Below are positions 16,771 to 28,245 of a stretch of DNA of 64,000 nt, piece by piece. A program made the translations under genes and the position numbers. The stretch's first letter is position 1, and every line of letters starts with the position of its first letter. Below the pieces are notes generated by a model that was not told the origin of the DNA, searched no databases, and saw only the letters and a program-made list of their open reading frames with translations. The stretch is from positions 186,001 to 250,000 of the forward strand of contig NZ_JARYGZ010000003.1 in assembly GCF_029906645.1 (NCBI RefSeq), given 5' to 3'. This DNA is from Sphingomonas oryzagri (GTDB lineage: Bacteria > Pseudomonadota > Alphaproteobacteria > Sphingomonadales > Sphingomonadaceae).

Positions 16771-19112
<2,342 letters not shown>

Positions 19113-19173
19113 CTAGCGCCGGGCAGGAGCGAGGAAAAGAGGCCTATGAAATAATGTTATGTTGCAGCGCAGC

Positions 19174-20715
19174 TTAATTGCTCTTCTGTGAAACAGGCAC
19201 AGCGAAGCTGCCGCGCTGCACAGAGGGGTTGCCGGACACCGCGCCGGGCGCCGCATTGGCGATCGGCGGGGCATTCTCCCAGCCGCCGCCCAGCGCCTTG
19301 AACAGCGAAACCTGCGCGTCGGCAACCGCCTGATCCGACTGGGCGAGCGCCGAACGCGCCGAAGCGCGATCCTGTTCGGAGACCAGCAGGTTGAGGAAAT
19401 TGTCGCGGCCCGAATCGAAGCGGATGCGCGAAAGCTTGGCGGCATCGTCGGCGGCATCCGCCGCACGGCCGAGTGCCGCATTCTGATCGAGCGCCGCGGC
19501 ATAGCGGGCGAGCGCGCTCTCGGTCTCCTTGAGCGCCGTCAGGACCGTGCCCTGAAAGGTGGCGAGCGAGGCGTCGGTGCCGGCCCTGGCCTGCTTGATC
19601 TGCGCCTTGGCCGCCAGAATGTTCGGGAAGTTCCACTGGATCAGCGGGCCGACCGAGAAGCCGAACGACTTGGCCGTACCAAGCTGGCTGCCCTTGGTCC
19701 CGGTGGAGTTCACCGAACCCAGCAGGCTGACACTCGGAAACAGAGCGGCGGTGGCGACGCCGATCCGCGCGGTGTCGGCGGCGAGCGTCCGCTCGGCGGC
19801 GCGCACGTCCGGACGGCGGGCGAGCAGTGTGGCGCCGTCGCCGACCGGGATCACCGTCTTCACCTTGGGCACGATGTGGCAGGCCTGCGCCTCGCCGTCG
19901 ATCTCGGCGGGCGGGCGGCCGGTCAGCGCGGCGAGCGCGTAGAGCTGGGCGCGCCGCTCGGCTTCGAGCTGGGGCACCTGCGCATTGGCTTGCTCGACCG
20001 TCACCGCCGCCTGATCGACATCGCGGCGGGTGCCGCGCCCGGCATCGAGCAGCCGCTGGGTGAGCTTCAGCGTGTCGCCCTGCAGCCGCGCCGTGTCGCG
20101 CGCGACATCGGCCTGCGCCGCATAGCCGCAGGCGTCGGCATAGGCTTGCGCCACCGACGCGGCGATCGTGATCCGCGCCGCGTCGAGCTGGGCGCGGGCC
20201 GCCTGCTCGTCGCCCTTCGCCGCCTCGATCGAACGGCGGACGCGGCCGAAGATGTCGACCTCGTAGCTGGCGTCGAACCCGGCCTGGAAGAGGTTGTAGT
20301 CGAAGCCGTCGACCCCGGCCGGGATCGCGCCCGCCGCGCCGGGTTGCGCGCCGAGGCTGTCGACGCCGGTGCGGTTGCGCGAATACTGGCCCGAGACGGT
20401 GGTGGTGGGGAACAGGCCCGCCCGCTGCTGCAGCAGCACGCCGCGCGCCTGGCGCAGATTGGCATCTGCGACGCGGATGTCGGTGTTGTAGGCGAAGGCG
20501 TCCTGAATCAGGCGATCGAGCGCCGGATCCTGGAACATCTCCCACCATTTGTCCGGCAGAGGCTGGCCGGACAGCATGGTGGATGCCTGCCCCTCGACGA
20601 AGGGCTGCTTCGCATCCGGCTGGACGACCGGCGGCTTGTAGTTCGGTCCCACGGCGCAGGCGGCGAGCGCCAGCGCGGGCAGGGTGGCCAGCGGGCCACG
20701 AAGGCGGCGGATCAT
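19174..20715 (-). CDS. NodT-family outer-membrane efflux lipoprotein
   Basis: 513 residues. The lipoprotein signal ends at Cys20 (LALAAC) followed by AVGPNYKPP, the family hallmark. Two OEP repeats build the TolC-like channel, and the early WWEMFQDPALDRLI segment is characteristic. It is the last gene of an adaptor-pump-channel operon, starting one base after the pump stop, so it should serve as that pump's dedicated outer-membrane exit. Confidence 0.92.
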   Translation of the reverse strand: MIRRLRGPLATLPALALAACAVGPNYKPPVVQPDAKQPFVEGQASTMLSGQPLPDKWWEMFQDPALDRLIQDAFAYNTDIRVADANLRQARGVLLQQRAGLFPTTTVSGQYSRNRTGVDSLGAQPGAAGAIPAGVDGFDYNLFQAGFDASYEVDIFGRVRRSIEAAKGDEQAARAQLDAARITIAASVAQAYADACGYAAQADVARDTARLQGDTLKLTQRLLDAGRGTRRDVDQAAVTVEQANAQVPQLEAERRAQLYALAALTGRPPAEIDGEAQACHIVPKVKTVIPVGDGATLLARRPDVRAAERTLAADTARIGVATAALFPSVSLLGSVNSTGTKGSQLGTAKSFGFSVGPLIQWNFPNILAAKAQIKQARAGTDASLATFQGTVLTALKETESALARYAAALDQNAALGRAADAADDAAKLSRIRFDSGRDNFLNLLVSEQDRASARSALAQSDQAVADAQVSLFKALGGGWENAPPIANAAPGAVSGNPSVQRGSFAVPVSQKSN

Positions 20716-20716
20716 C

Positions 20717-23700
20717 TCAATAGCCTCCCTCGGCGACAGTCTCGCCGGGTTTCCTGCGGCGCCAGCCCCGCACCTTGTCCTGCACCTTCTCGCCGAGCAT
20801 CTTGGTGATCACGTAGAAGCTGGGCGTGAACATCAGGCCGAAGAAGGTCACGCCGATCATTCCGAAGAACACCGCCACGCCGAGCGCCTTGCGCATCTCG
20901 GAGCCGGGGCCGTTGGAGATCACCAGCGGCAGCACGCCGAGGATGAACGCGATCGAGGTCATCAGGATCGGGCGCAGGCGCTGGTGGGCGGCGCGTTCGG
21001 CCGCTTCCCGGTGGCTGAGGCCGTCATCCTCGCCCTGGCGGGCGAACTCGACGATCAGGATGGCGTTCTTCGCGGCGAGGCCGACCAGCACGACGAGACC
21101 GATCTGGGTCAGGATGTTGTTGTCCATCCTCATCAGCCCCACGCCGACGATCGCGGCGAGCAGGCACATCGGCACGATCAGGATCACCGCCAGCGGCAGG
21201 ATCACGCTCTCATACTGCGCGGCGAGCAGCAGGAAGACGAACAGCACGGCCAGACCGAACACGTAGATGCCGGTATTGCCCGCCTGCTCCTGCTGATAGG
21301 CGAGGTCGGTCCACTCGAAGGTCATGCCCTTGGGCAGCACCTGCTGGGCGAGGCCCGCCATCGTCTTGAGCGACTGGCCCGACGAGAAGCCGTGCGCGGT
21401 ATCGCCCTGCAGTTCCGCGGACGGATACAGGTTGTAGCGGACCACGCGCCACGGGCCGGCGTCATTCTCCATCTTCAGCACGGCCGCCAGCGGCACGGTG
21501 CCGCCACCGGTCGCCCGCGTCCGCAGCCGCTCGATGTCCGAGCTTTGCTGGCGGAAGCTGGCGTCCGCCTGCGCGGTGACGCGCCAGGTGCGGCCGAGAT
21601 AGTTGAAGTCGTTGATGTAGGTGGAGCCCAGATAGGTGCCGAGCGTCGAGAAGATATTCTCCACCGGCACGCCGATCTGCTCGGCCTTCTCGCGATCGAT
21701 GTCGGCGAACAGGCGCGGCGTCTTGGTGTTGAAGGTGGTGAAGGCGGCCTGGATGCCCTTGGCCTTGTTCGCCCCCATCATCATGCCGAACGCGGCCTTT
21801 TCGAGCGCCTGATAGCCGGCACCGCTGCGGTCCTCGATCTCCATCTTCCAGCCGCCGCCGGTGCCGATGCCCGAAACCGGGGGCGGCGGGATCAGGAGGA
21901 TGTTGCCTGCCGTCACCTGGGCGAGCGACTTGCGCAGCTCGGCGGTCACCTGATCGATGTCGGCGCGCGAGCCCTTGGCCTTGAGCGGCGTGAACACCAC
22001 GGCGGCGTTGGGCGCGGTCGTGAAGGTCGCGCCGTCGAAGCCGGTGAAGGCGACGGTGCCTTCGAGCGCCGGATTCTTGAGCACGATGCTCTGCACCTGC
22101 TGGACGACCTGGTCGGTCCGTTCGAGCGAGGTGCCCGGCGGCATCTGGACGACGCCGATCAGATAGCCCTGATCCTGCGCGGGGATGAAGCCGGTCGGGG
22201 TCGCGCCGAAGCGCCACACCGCAAGACCGATCAGGCAGACATAGGCGATGCCGACCAGTACGAGCCGGCGGACCAGCTTGCCGGTCAGGCGGCCGTAACG
22301 CTCCGACATCGAATCGAACACGCGGTTGAACCCGTTGGCGAAGCGCGCCGGATAGCCGCGCACACCCGTCGGCACGCGCTGTTCGTGGCCATGCTCGTGC
22401 GGTTTGAGCAGCAATGCGGCGAGGCTCGGCGACAGCGTCAGCGACACGAAGGCCGAGATCGCGGTGGCCGACACGATGGTGAGCGCGAACTGCTGGTAGA
22501 ACTGGCCCGAAATGCCGGGGATGAACGCGGTCGGCACGAACACGCCGCACAGCACCAGGGCGATCGCGATCAGCGCGCCGGAGACCTCGTCCATCGTCTT
22601 GTGCGCGGCCTCGCGCGGGGTGAGGCCTTCCTCCGCCATCAGGCGCTCGATATTCTCGATCACGACGATGGCGTCGTCGACGACGATGCCGATCGCCAGC
22701 ACCAGCCCGAACAACGACAGGTTGTTGAGGCTGAACCCGAACGCCTCGAGCACCGCGAACGCACCGATCAGCGAGATCGGGATCGCGATCAGCGGCACGA
22801 TCGCGGCGCGCCAGCTCTGCAGGAAGAGCAACACCACGATCGAGACGAGGATCAGCGCGATATAGAGCGTGTGCTGCACCTCCTCGATCGAGGCCGAGAT
22901 ATAGTCGGTCGGGTGGTAGGCGATCTTGTAGGCCATGCCCGGCGGGAAGCTCTTGGCCGAGTCCGCGAGCGCGGCCTTCACCGCATCGGCGGTGGCGAGC
23001 GCGTTGGAGCCGGGCAACTGCTGCACGCCGAGCAATGTGGCATGCTGGCCGCTGTAATAGCCGTTGGTGGTGTAGTCCTGCGCACCCAGCTCGATCCGCG
23101 CGACGTCGCGCAGGCGGGTCAGGCTGCCGTCGGTGCCGCGCTTCAGGATGATGTCGCCGAACTGCTCGGGCGTGGTCAGGCGGCCGAGCGCCTGCACGCC
23201 GAGCTGGAAGGCGCCGCCATTCTTGCCGAAGGGCGGGGCGCCGACCGAACCGGCCGCGACCTGTGCGTTCTGCGCCTGGATCGCTGCGACGATCTCGTCG
23301 ACCGTCAGATCGCGCGACTGGGCCAGATCCGGATCGATCCAGATACGCATCGCATAGTCGCGCGCGCCGATCTCCAGCGTGTTGCCGACGCCCTGGATGC
23401 GCTTGATCCGGTCGGTCACCTGCAGGGTGACGTAGTTGGAGATATATTGCTCCGACAGCGAATGGTCGGGCGAATAGAAGGCCACCGCCATCAGGAAGTC
23501 GGGCGAATTCTTGCGCACCGTCACGCCGATATTGCGCACTTCCTGCGGCAGGCGCGGCTCGGCCTCCGACACGCGGTTCTGCACCAGAACCTGCGCCTGA
23601 TCGGGATCGACGCCCTGCTTGAAGCTGATCGTGAGCGTCATCGTGCCGTCGCCGACCGATGAGGAGGACATGTAGATCATGCCCTCGACGCCGTTGACCT

Positions 23701-23908
23701 GCTGCTCGATCGGCACCGCGACGGTGTCAGCCAGCGTCTCGGCGGTGGCGCCGGGATAGGTCGCCGTCACCACCACGGTCGGTGGCGCGATCTGCGGATA
23801 TTGCGAGACCGGCAGCTGCGGATAGGAGATGGCGCCGACGATCACGATCAGGATCGACAGCACCGCCGCGAAGATCGGCCGTTCGATGAAGAAATGCGGG
23901 AAGCGCAT
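20717..23908 (-). CDS. RND multidrug efflux pump (HAE1/AcrB type)
   Basis: 1063 residues of the AcrB/MexB type. It begins MRFPHFFIERPIFAAVLSI, has two large periplasmic loops, and has about twelve membrane helices. The proton-relay Asp pair is in LAIGIVVDDAIVVIENIERL and the relay Lys in GLAAKNAILIVEFARQGE. It exports hydrophobic drugs from periplasm or membrane using proton influx. It sits 14 bases after the adaptor and one base before the channel gene, forming a complete tripartite system. Confidence 0.95.
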   Translation of the reverse strand: MRFPHFFIERPIFAAVLSILIVIVGAISYPQLPVSQYPQIAPPTVVVTATYPGATAETLADTVAVPIEQQVNGVEGMIYMSSSSVGDGTMTLTISFKQGVDPDQAQVLVQNRVSEAEPRLPQEVRNIGVTVRKNSPDFLMAVAFYSPDHSLSEQYISNYVTLQVTDRIKRIQGVGNTLEIGARDYAMRIWIDPDLAQSRDLTVDEIVAAIQAQNAQVAAGSVGAPPFGKNGGAFQLGVQALGRLTTPEQFGDIILKRGTDGSLTRLRDVARIELGAQDYTTNGYYSGQHATLLGVQQLPGSNALATADAVKAALADSAKSFPPGMAYKIAYHPTDYISASIEEVQHTLYIALILVSIVVLLFLQSWRAAIVPLIAIPISLIGAFAVLEAFGFSLNNLSLFGLVLAIGIVVDDAIVVIENIERLMAEEGLTPREAAHKTMDEVSGALIAIALVLCGVFVPTAFIPGISGQFYQQFALTIVSATAISAFVSLTLSPSLAALLLKPHEHGHEQRVPTGVRGYPARFANGFNRVFDSMSERYGRLTGKLVRRLVLVGIAYVCLIGLAVWRFGATPTGFIPAQDQGYLIGVVQMPPGTSLERTDQVVQQVQSIVLKNPALEGTVAFTGFDGATFTTAPNAAVVFTPLKAKGSRADIDQVTAELRKSLAQVTAGNILLIPPPPVSGIGTGGGWKMEIEDRSGAGYQALEKAAFGMMMGANKAKGIQAAFTTFNTKTPRLFADIDREKAEQIGVPVENIFSTLGTYLGSTYINDFNYLGRTWRVTAQADASFRQQSSDIERLRTRATGGGTVPLAAVLKMENDAGPWRVVRYNLYPSAELQGDTAHGFSSGQSLKTMAGLAQQVLPKGMTFEWTDLAYQQEQAGNTGIYVFGLAVLFVFLLLAAQYESVILPLAVILIVPMCLLAAIVGVGLMRMDNNILTQIGLVVLVGLAAKNAILIVEFARQGEDDGLSHREAAERAAHQRLRPILMTSIAFILGVLPLVISNGPGSEMRKALGVAVFFGMIGVTFFGLMFTPSFYVITKMLGEKVQDKVRGWRRRKPGETVAEGGY

Positions 23909-23922
23909 GGACGCGTCCTAAA

Positions 23923-25116
23923 TCAGCCCGCCGTGGTGGCGGTGGAGGCCTGCGGCACGGTGACGGCCGGGGTGGAAGGCGAGGTATCGGGCGCGCGCGG
24001 CTTGATCACCGTGCGCTTCGCGTCCACCGCCATGCCGGGCTGGAGAGCGGCGATGCCGTCCAGCACGACGAGGTCCGTGGGCGCGAGGCCGTCGCGGATC
24101 GCGCGCAGGCCCTGCACCTCCGGCCCGGTCTCGACGGTGCGTTGCACCACCTTCCCGTCCCGTCCGACGACAAAGACCAGCTTGCGGGACTGGTCGGCGG
24201 TGATCACCTCGTCGGGCACCAGCATCGCCTGATAATGGCCCGAGCCGAGCAGGCGGGCGCGGCCGAACATGCCGGGCGTCAGGAAATGCTTGGGATTGGC
24301 GACCACGGCATGGGCGCGGATCGTGCCGGTGTTGGGATCGAGCGCGTTGTCGACGAACTCCATCCGGCCGTGCCAGTTATAGCCCGTCTCGTCGGACAGC
24401 TGGATCTGCACCGGATTGGCGGCCGACCGCGACGATCCGCGCTGCCCCTGCTGCGCTTCGCGCAGATATTTCAGGTAGAAGCTCTCGGCACCATCGAACG
24501 AGAACCAGATCGGATCGAGCGAAACGACCGTGGTCAGCAGCGTCTGGTTGGCGATCACCTGGTCGCCCAGCGATACGCGCTTGTCCGACACGCGGCCCGA
24601 AACCGGCGCGCGCACCGTGGTGAAGCTGAGGTTCAGGCGGGCATTGTCGGCGGCGGCGATGGCGGCCTGCAGGCTCGCCTGCGCGGTGCGGACCTGCGCC
24701 TGGTTGTTCTCCAGCTCTTCCTTGCTGACCGCCTGCACCTTGACCAGTTCGGCCGAGCGGGCAGCGACGGACCTGGCGTTGGTGAGCGTCGCGCGCGCCG
24801 AGGCGACCTGCGCCTCCGCCTGCTCCAGCGAGGCGCGGAACGGGCGCGGATCGATCACGAACAGCGGCTGGCCGGCGCGGACATCCTGCCCGTTGCGGAA
24901 CAGGATCTGCGTCACCACGCCGGTGACGCGGGCGGACATGTTGACGCTCTGCGGAGCCTCGAACTTGCCGACATATTCGTCCCAGTCGACCACATCGCGG
25001 ACGAGCGGCTGGGCGACGGAGACGTGCGGAGTCGGCGGCCCCGGCGGCGCCTGGTTCCCCTTGGAACAGGCGGCGAGCAGCGCGAACGTAGCGATGGTAG
25101 CGACGGTGCGGGTCAT
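23923..25116 (-). CDS. RND periplasmic adaptor lipoprotein (AcrA/MexA type)
   Basis: 397 residues. The start at 25116 opens a lipoprotein signal ending in LLAAC (Cys17), ahead of the barrel-sandwich, alpha-hairpin (about 95-165, Gln/Ala-rich) and beta-barrel domains. APVSGRVSDKRVSLGDQV is the typical lipoyl half-motif. It docks the AcrB-type pump to the outer-membrane channel. It is first in the operon. No regulator gene is adjacent, but an inverted repeat lies in the upstream spacer. Confidence 0.92.
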   Translation of the reverse strand: MTRTVATIATFALLAACSKGNQAPPGPPTPHVSVAQPLVRDVVDWDEYVGKFEAPQSVNMSARVTGVVTQILFRNGQDVRAGQPLFVIDPRPFRASLEQAEAQVASARATLTNARSVAARSAELVKVQAVSKEELENNQAQVRTAQASLQAAIAAADNARLNLSFTTVRAPVSGRVSDKRVSLGDQVIANQTLLTTVVSLDPIWFSFDGAESFYLKYLREAQQGQRGSSRSAANPVQIQLSDETGYNWHGRMEFVDNALDPNTGTIRAHAVVANPKHFLTPGMFGRARLLGSGHYQAMLVPDEVITADQSRKLVFVVGRDGKVVQRTVETGPEVQGLRAIRDGLAPTDLVVLDGIAALQPGMAVDAKRTVIKPRAPDTSPSTPAVTVPQASTATTAG

Positions 25117-25177
25117 GGAGCCCCTTTCTATTGCGGCGCAGCAATAGTCCCTGTCCAACCGAAGGCAAGCTATTTTT

Positions 25178-25189
25178 TACCGAGCGGTA
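25178..25189. promoter_or_regulatory. TetR-like palindrome upstream of the RND operon
   Basis: TACCG-AG-CGGTA is a perfect 5-bp inverted repeat in the 187-base spacer between the RND adaptor and the divergent eda gene. TetR/AcrR repressors often bind sites with ACCG/CGGT arms. No tetR gene lies nearby, so a repressor would act from elsewhere. A looser ATTGC...GCAAT repeat at 25132-25147 is closer to the adaptor start. Both are candidates only. Confidence 0.3.
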
Positions 25190-25303
25190 CGTTTTGCCTC
25201 CGTTCCCTCCGGATATAGGGCCGGCCTATTCCTTTGGCTAGCCTGCCCCCTTTCGCGGAACGGATGACAGCGCTAGACGGCGGAAATCCGAAGGAGACGA
25301 ACG

Positions 25304-25918
25304 ATGGCCGATGTCGATGCCCTGATGCGCAAGGCGCCGGTAATTCCGGTACTGGTGATCGATCGGCTGGAGGATGCGGTGCCGATCGCCGAATCGCTCG
25401 TCGCTGGCGGCCTGCCGCTGCTGGAGGTGACGCTGCGCACGCCGGTCGCGCTCGATGCGATCCGCGAAATGGCCAAGGTTCCGGGCGCGGTGGTGGGTGC
25501 TGGCACGGTGCTCAACGAGCGCCAGCTTCACGATGCGCAGGCGGCGGGCGCGACGTTCATCGTCTCGCCGGGCCTGACTGCGCCGCTGGTGAAGGCGGCG
25601 GCGGCCGCGGACATCGATTTCCTCCCCGGCGTCGCCAATCCGGCCGACATCATGACGGGCCTCGATCTCGGCCTGACGCGCTTCAAGTTCTTCCCCGCCG
25701 AGGCGGTGGGCGGCCTGAAGGCGCTCAAGGCCTATGCGTCCGTGTTCCGCGACGTGCGCTTCTGCCCGACCGGCGGCATCACCGTCGAGACCGCGCCGCA
25801 GTGGCTGGCGGAACCGGCCGTGTTGTGCGTCGGCGGTTCGTGGCTCGTGCCGTCCGGCGCGATCGACGAGGCGGCGATCCGCCAGCGCGCGGAAGCGGCG
25901 GCGGCGCTGCGGGGCTAG
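25304..25918 (+). CDS. eda: 2-dehydro-3-deoxyphosphogluconate aldolase
   Basis: 204-residue KDPG aldolase. The Schiff-base Lys128 lies in LTRFKFFPAEAVGG, and the supporting Glu41 and Arg45 lie in EVTLRTP. It splits 2-keto-3-deoxy-6-phosphogluconate to pyruvate and glyceraldehyde-3-phosphate, the last step of the Entner-Doudoroff pathway, in the cytosol. An AAGGAG site precedes the ATG. It stands alone rather than with edd. Its stop overlaps that of the converging permease gene by four bases. Confidence 0.94.
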   Translation: MADVDALMRKAPVIPVLVIDRLEDAVPIAESLVAGGLPLLEVTLRTPVALDAIREMAKVPGAVVGAGTVLNERQLHDAQAAGATFIVSPGLTAPLVKAAAAADIDFLPGVANPADIMTGLDLGLTRFKFFPAEAVGGLKALKAYASVFRDVRFCPTGGITVETAPQWLAEPAVLCVGGSWLVPSGAIDEAAIRQRAEAAAALRG

Positions 25919-27336
25919 GCTACCGCGCTCCGCCGGCGCGCATAGGCGAAGTAGACGACCAGCCCGATCGCGTTCCACGCGAAGAAGCGTAGCTGCGTGC
26001 CCACCGGCAGCGTCGCGAACAGGCCGAGGCAGCCGATCACGCCGATCGCTGCCACCAGCGGCGCGGCGGGCACGCGGAAGGCGCGTACCCGGCCCGGATC
26101 CCGCCTGCGCAGCACCACCAGCGATACGCATACGGCGACGAACGCGCAGAGCGTGCCGGCGTTCGCCAGCGCGGCGATCTCGGCCAGCGGCAGGAAGGCG
26201 GCGATCGCCGCCACGATGATCGCGGTGCCGATCGTCACCGCCACCGGCACGCCGCTCTTCGGGTGAACGCGGCCGAGGCCAGGGGGCAGCAGGCGGTCGC
26301 GCGCCATCACGAAGAAGATGCGCGTCTGGCCGAACAGGAAGGCGAGGATCACCGTCGGCAGCGCGATGATCGCGACCGCGCCGAAGATCTTGGCGGCGGT
26401 CGTGCTGCCGAACGATCGGAGGATCAGCGCCAGCGGCTCGGCCGATTGCGCGAAGCTCGCCACCGGCGCCGCGCCGATCGCGGTGGCGGCGATGACCATG
26501 TAGATCACCACGCACGCCGCCATCGATCCGACGATGCCGATCGTCATGTCGCGGCCGGGATTCTTGGCCTCTTCCGCAGCCGTGGAGACGGCATCGAAGC
26601 CGTAGAAGGCGAAGAAGATGATCGAGGCCGCCGGCAGCACGCCGAGCTTGATCAGCGTGTCCGGATGGAGCGGGTCCGGCCCGGAATGGGGCAGCACGCC
26701 GTTGGGGAAGAAGGGGTGGAAGTTGGCCGCGTCGAAATGCGGCAGCGCCACCGCGACGAACATCGCCAGCGCCGCGATCTTGAGCGCCACGAGGATCGCG
26801 TTGAGCGTCGCCGATTCGCGCGTGCCGACCAGCAGCAGACCCGCCACCACCGCGATGATCGCGACCGCCGGCAGGTTGATGACGCCGCCCAGCTCCGGCC
26901 CGTTGGCCAGCTGCTTGGGGATGGTCCAGCCGATGCCGTCCATGAAGCCGGTGAAATATCCCGACCAGCCGACCGCCACCGTCGAGCAGACCACCGAATA
27001 TTCGAGGATCAGGCTCCAGCCGACGATCCACGCGATCGTCTCGCCCACCGCGACGTAGGAATAGGTGTAGGCCGATCCCGATTGCGGGATCATCGTCGCG
27101 AGCTCGGCATAAGCGAGCGCGGCGGCGGCGCAGACGAGGCCTGCGATCAGGAAGGACAGGATCACGCCCGGCCCGGCGAGGCCCGCGCCGGTGCCGATCA
27201 GCGTCAGGATGCCGGTGCCGACGATCGCGCCGACGCCGAGCGCGACCAGATGCGGCCAGCCGAGCGTGCGATGCAGCTTGTGCGCGGCGTCGGCGGGCGG
27301 CGCCTCGATGGGCTTCAGAGGACCGAACAGGCTCAT
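25915..27336 (-). CDS. APC-family amino-acid permease
   Basis: 473 residues with about twelve membrane helices. GVGAIVGTGILTLIGTGAG near residue 40 is the APC substrate-site motif of cationic-amino-acid-transporter-like permeases. The later FFAFYGFDAVSTAAEEAKNP segment is the conserved unwound-helix region. It should import an amino acid by proton or sodium coupling. The ATG at 27336 is preferred. An in-frame GTG at 27378 would add 14 residues. The specific substrate cannot be read from sequence. Confidence 0.88.
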   Translation of the reverse strand: MSLFGPLKPIEAPPADAAHKLHRTLGWPHLVALGVGAIVGTGILTLIGTGAGLAGPGVILSFLIAGLVCAAAALAYAELATMIPQSGSAYTYSYVAVGETIAWIVGWSLILEYSVVCSTVAVGWSGYFTGFMDGIGWTIPKQLANGPELGGVINLPAVAIIAVVAGLLLVGTRESATLNAILVALKIAALAMFVAVALPHFDAANFHPFFPNGVLPHSGPDPLHPDTLIKLGVLPAASIIFFAFYGFDAVSTAAEEAKNPGRDMTIGIVGSMAACVVIYMVIAATAIGAAPVASFAQSAEPLALILRSFGSTTAAKIFGAVAIIALPTVILAFLFGQTRIFFVMARDRLLPPGLGRVHPKSGVPVAVTIGTAIIVAAIAAFLPLAEIAALANAGTLCAFVAVCVSLVVLRRRDPGRVRAFRVPAAPLVAAIGVIGCLGLFATLPVGTQLRFFAWNAIGLVVYFAYARRRSAVA

Positions 27337-27506
27337 GCGCGGCTCACGGCCGGCGCGTGAAATTGACAAGTCTGACACGTATCATCGCCGAAGCGGAACG
27401 GACTGGCGCGATGGTCGCAAATGTTACGGATCGTCATGCGGCGACCGTGACAGACGAAATCCTACATTGGAAGAGCCTGATGCGGTCACGCACCCGCGGT
27501 GCCCTG

Positions 27507-27794
27507 TTATTGCGGCGCGGGCTGGCCCGAAGGGGGAGTGGGTCCGCTGCTCGGCGACCTGCCTTCCAGTCCCTTCTCGCGATCCTTGCCTTCCTCGCGA
27601 TAGGCATCGGCCTGGTCGTGATAGATGTCCCTGGCGGTCTTGGTGGGTTGCTGCTCGGCCTGCCGGTCGATCTGCGCGGCCTTGTTGTCATAGGCCTGGC
27701 GCACGGCATCGCCCTGCGTCTTCTCCTGGCAGGCGGCGAGCAGGGGCAGCGCCAACAGGGGCGGGGCGAGCAGGCTGAGCACGAACAGGCGCAT
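27507..27794 (-). CDS. Small putative lipoprotein, unknown function
   Basis: 95 residues. An N-terminal hydrophobic signal ends in LPLLAAC, a lipobox with Cys near 22. The mature part is short, charged and Gln/Asp/Lys-rich with a Pro-rich tail, likely helical then disordered. No family recognised. An open frame on the opposite strand is larger but lacks features and runs into the tmRNA gene, so this strand is preferred. Confidence 0.65.
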   Translation of the reverse strand: MRLFVLSLLAPPLLALPLLAACQEKTQGDAVRQAYDNKAAQIDRQAEQQPTKTARDIYHDQADAYREEGKDREKGLEGRSPSSGPTPPSGQPAPQ

Positions 27795-27934
27795 GGCGAT
27801 CCTCCCAATCGCGCAAACAAGCGAGCGGGACGGTCCTATGGTTCCGAAATACGGGAGAAGTGGGGAGCTTCTGTTGCTCGGTGCTCCCCGTACCGCCGGT
27901 ATCCGATTCTGTTGCCCGGTTCGGCCCGAACCGC

Positions 27935-28204
27935 GCTCTGGTTGAAGTAACTTATCCGTTAGGACTCGTTACGCGGCCAGGGCGAGCGCCTCGTTGTCGT
28001 TGGCACTTGTGGTTTTGATCGGTTTTACGGCTCAATCAGGCCGGGCAAAAATAGCAAGCTCGTACACACGTCGATCCTAGTTCGGCCCCATCAGAAGCCC
28101 GGTCTTGCGTCCGGGTTGTGGTGGAGCCGCCGGGTACCGCCCCCGGGTCCGCTGCGCCTCACTCATTATCATTTATCACCATAGCCGGCCCCGAAAGGAC
28201 GGCA
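27935..28204 (-). ncRNA. ssrA: Transfer-messenger RNA, circularly permuted two-piece type
   Basis: Read on the minus strand, the 3' acceptor half comes first: T-arm, then CGGCUCC (28123-28129) and ACCA. After a 29-base spacer comes the 5' acceptor half GGGGCCG (28083-28089), which pairs with it apart from one G-U. The tag frame at 27969-28004 starts with the resume codon GCC and encodes ANDNEALALAA followed by TAA. This permuted order is the alphaproteobacterial form, cut into two RNA pieces. tmRNA rescues stalled ribosomes with SmpB. Outer ends are approximate. A CGGTTCG hairpin at 27917-27933 lies just past the 3' end. The rest of 27795-28245 holds no gene. Confidence 0.93.
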
Positions 28205-28210
28205 GGACCG

Positions 28211-28238
28211 ATATAGGGGGAGAGCGTTGAGGCCGCAA
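28211..28238 (-). promoter_or_regulatory. Putative ssrA promoter
   Basis: On the minus strand TTGCGG (28233-28238) and CTATAT (28211-28216) are separated by 16 bases and lie just before the inferred start of the tmRNA precursor. The spacing suits a housekeeping sigma factor. This is inference from position and sequence. Confidence 0.45.
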
Positions 28239-28245
28239 CCTGTGC

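Noticed and set aside
20684-23662. 992-residue open frame on the plus strand
   Set aside because: Exactly antisense to the RND pump; composition is His/Arg/Asp/Gln-rich shadow sequence typical of GC-rich genes, with no motifs.
27357-27950. 197-residue open frame on the plus strand
   Set aside because: Runs antisense to the small lipoprotein into the region past ssrA, and carries only a short hydrophobic patch explained by the opposite-strand signal peptide.
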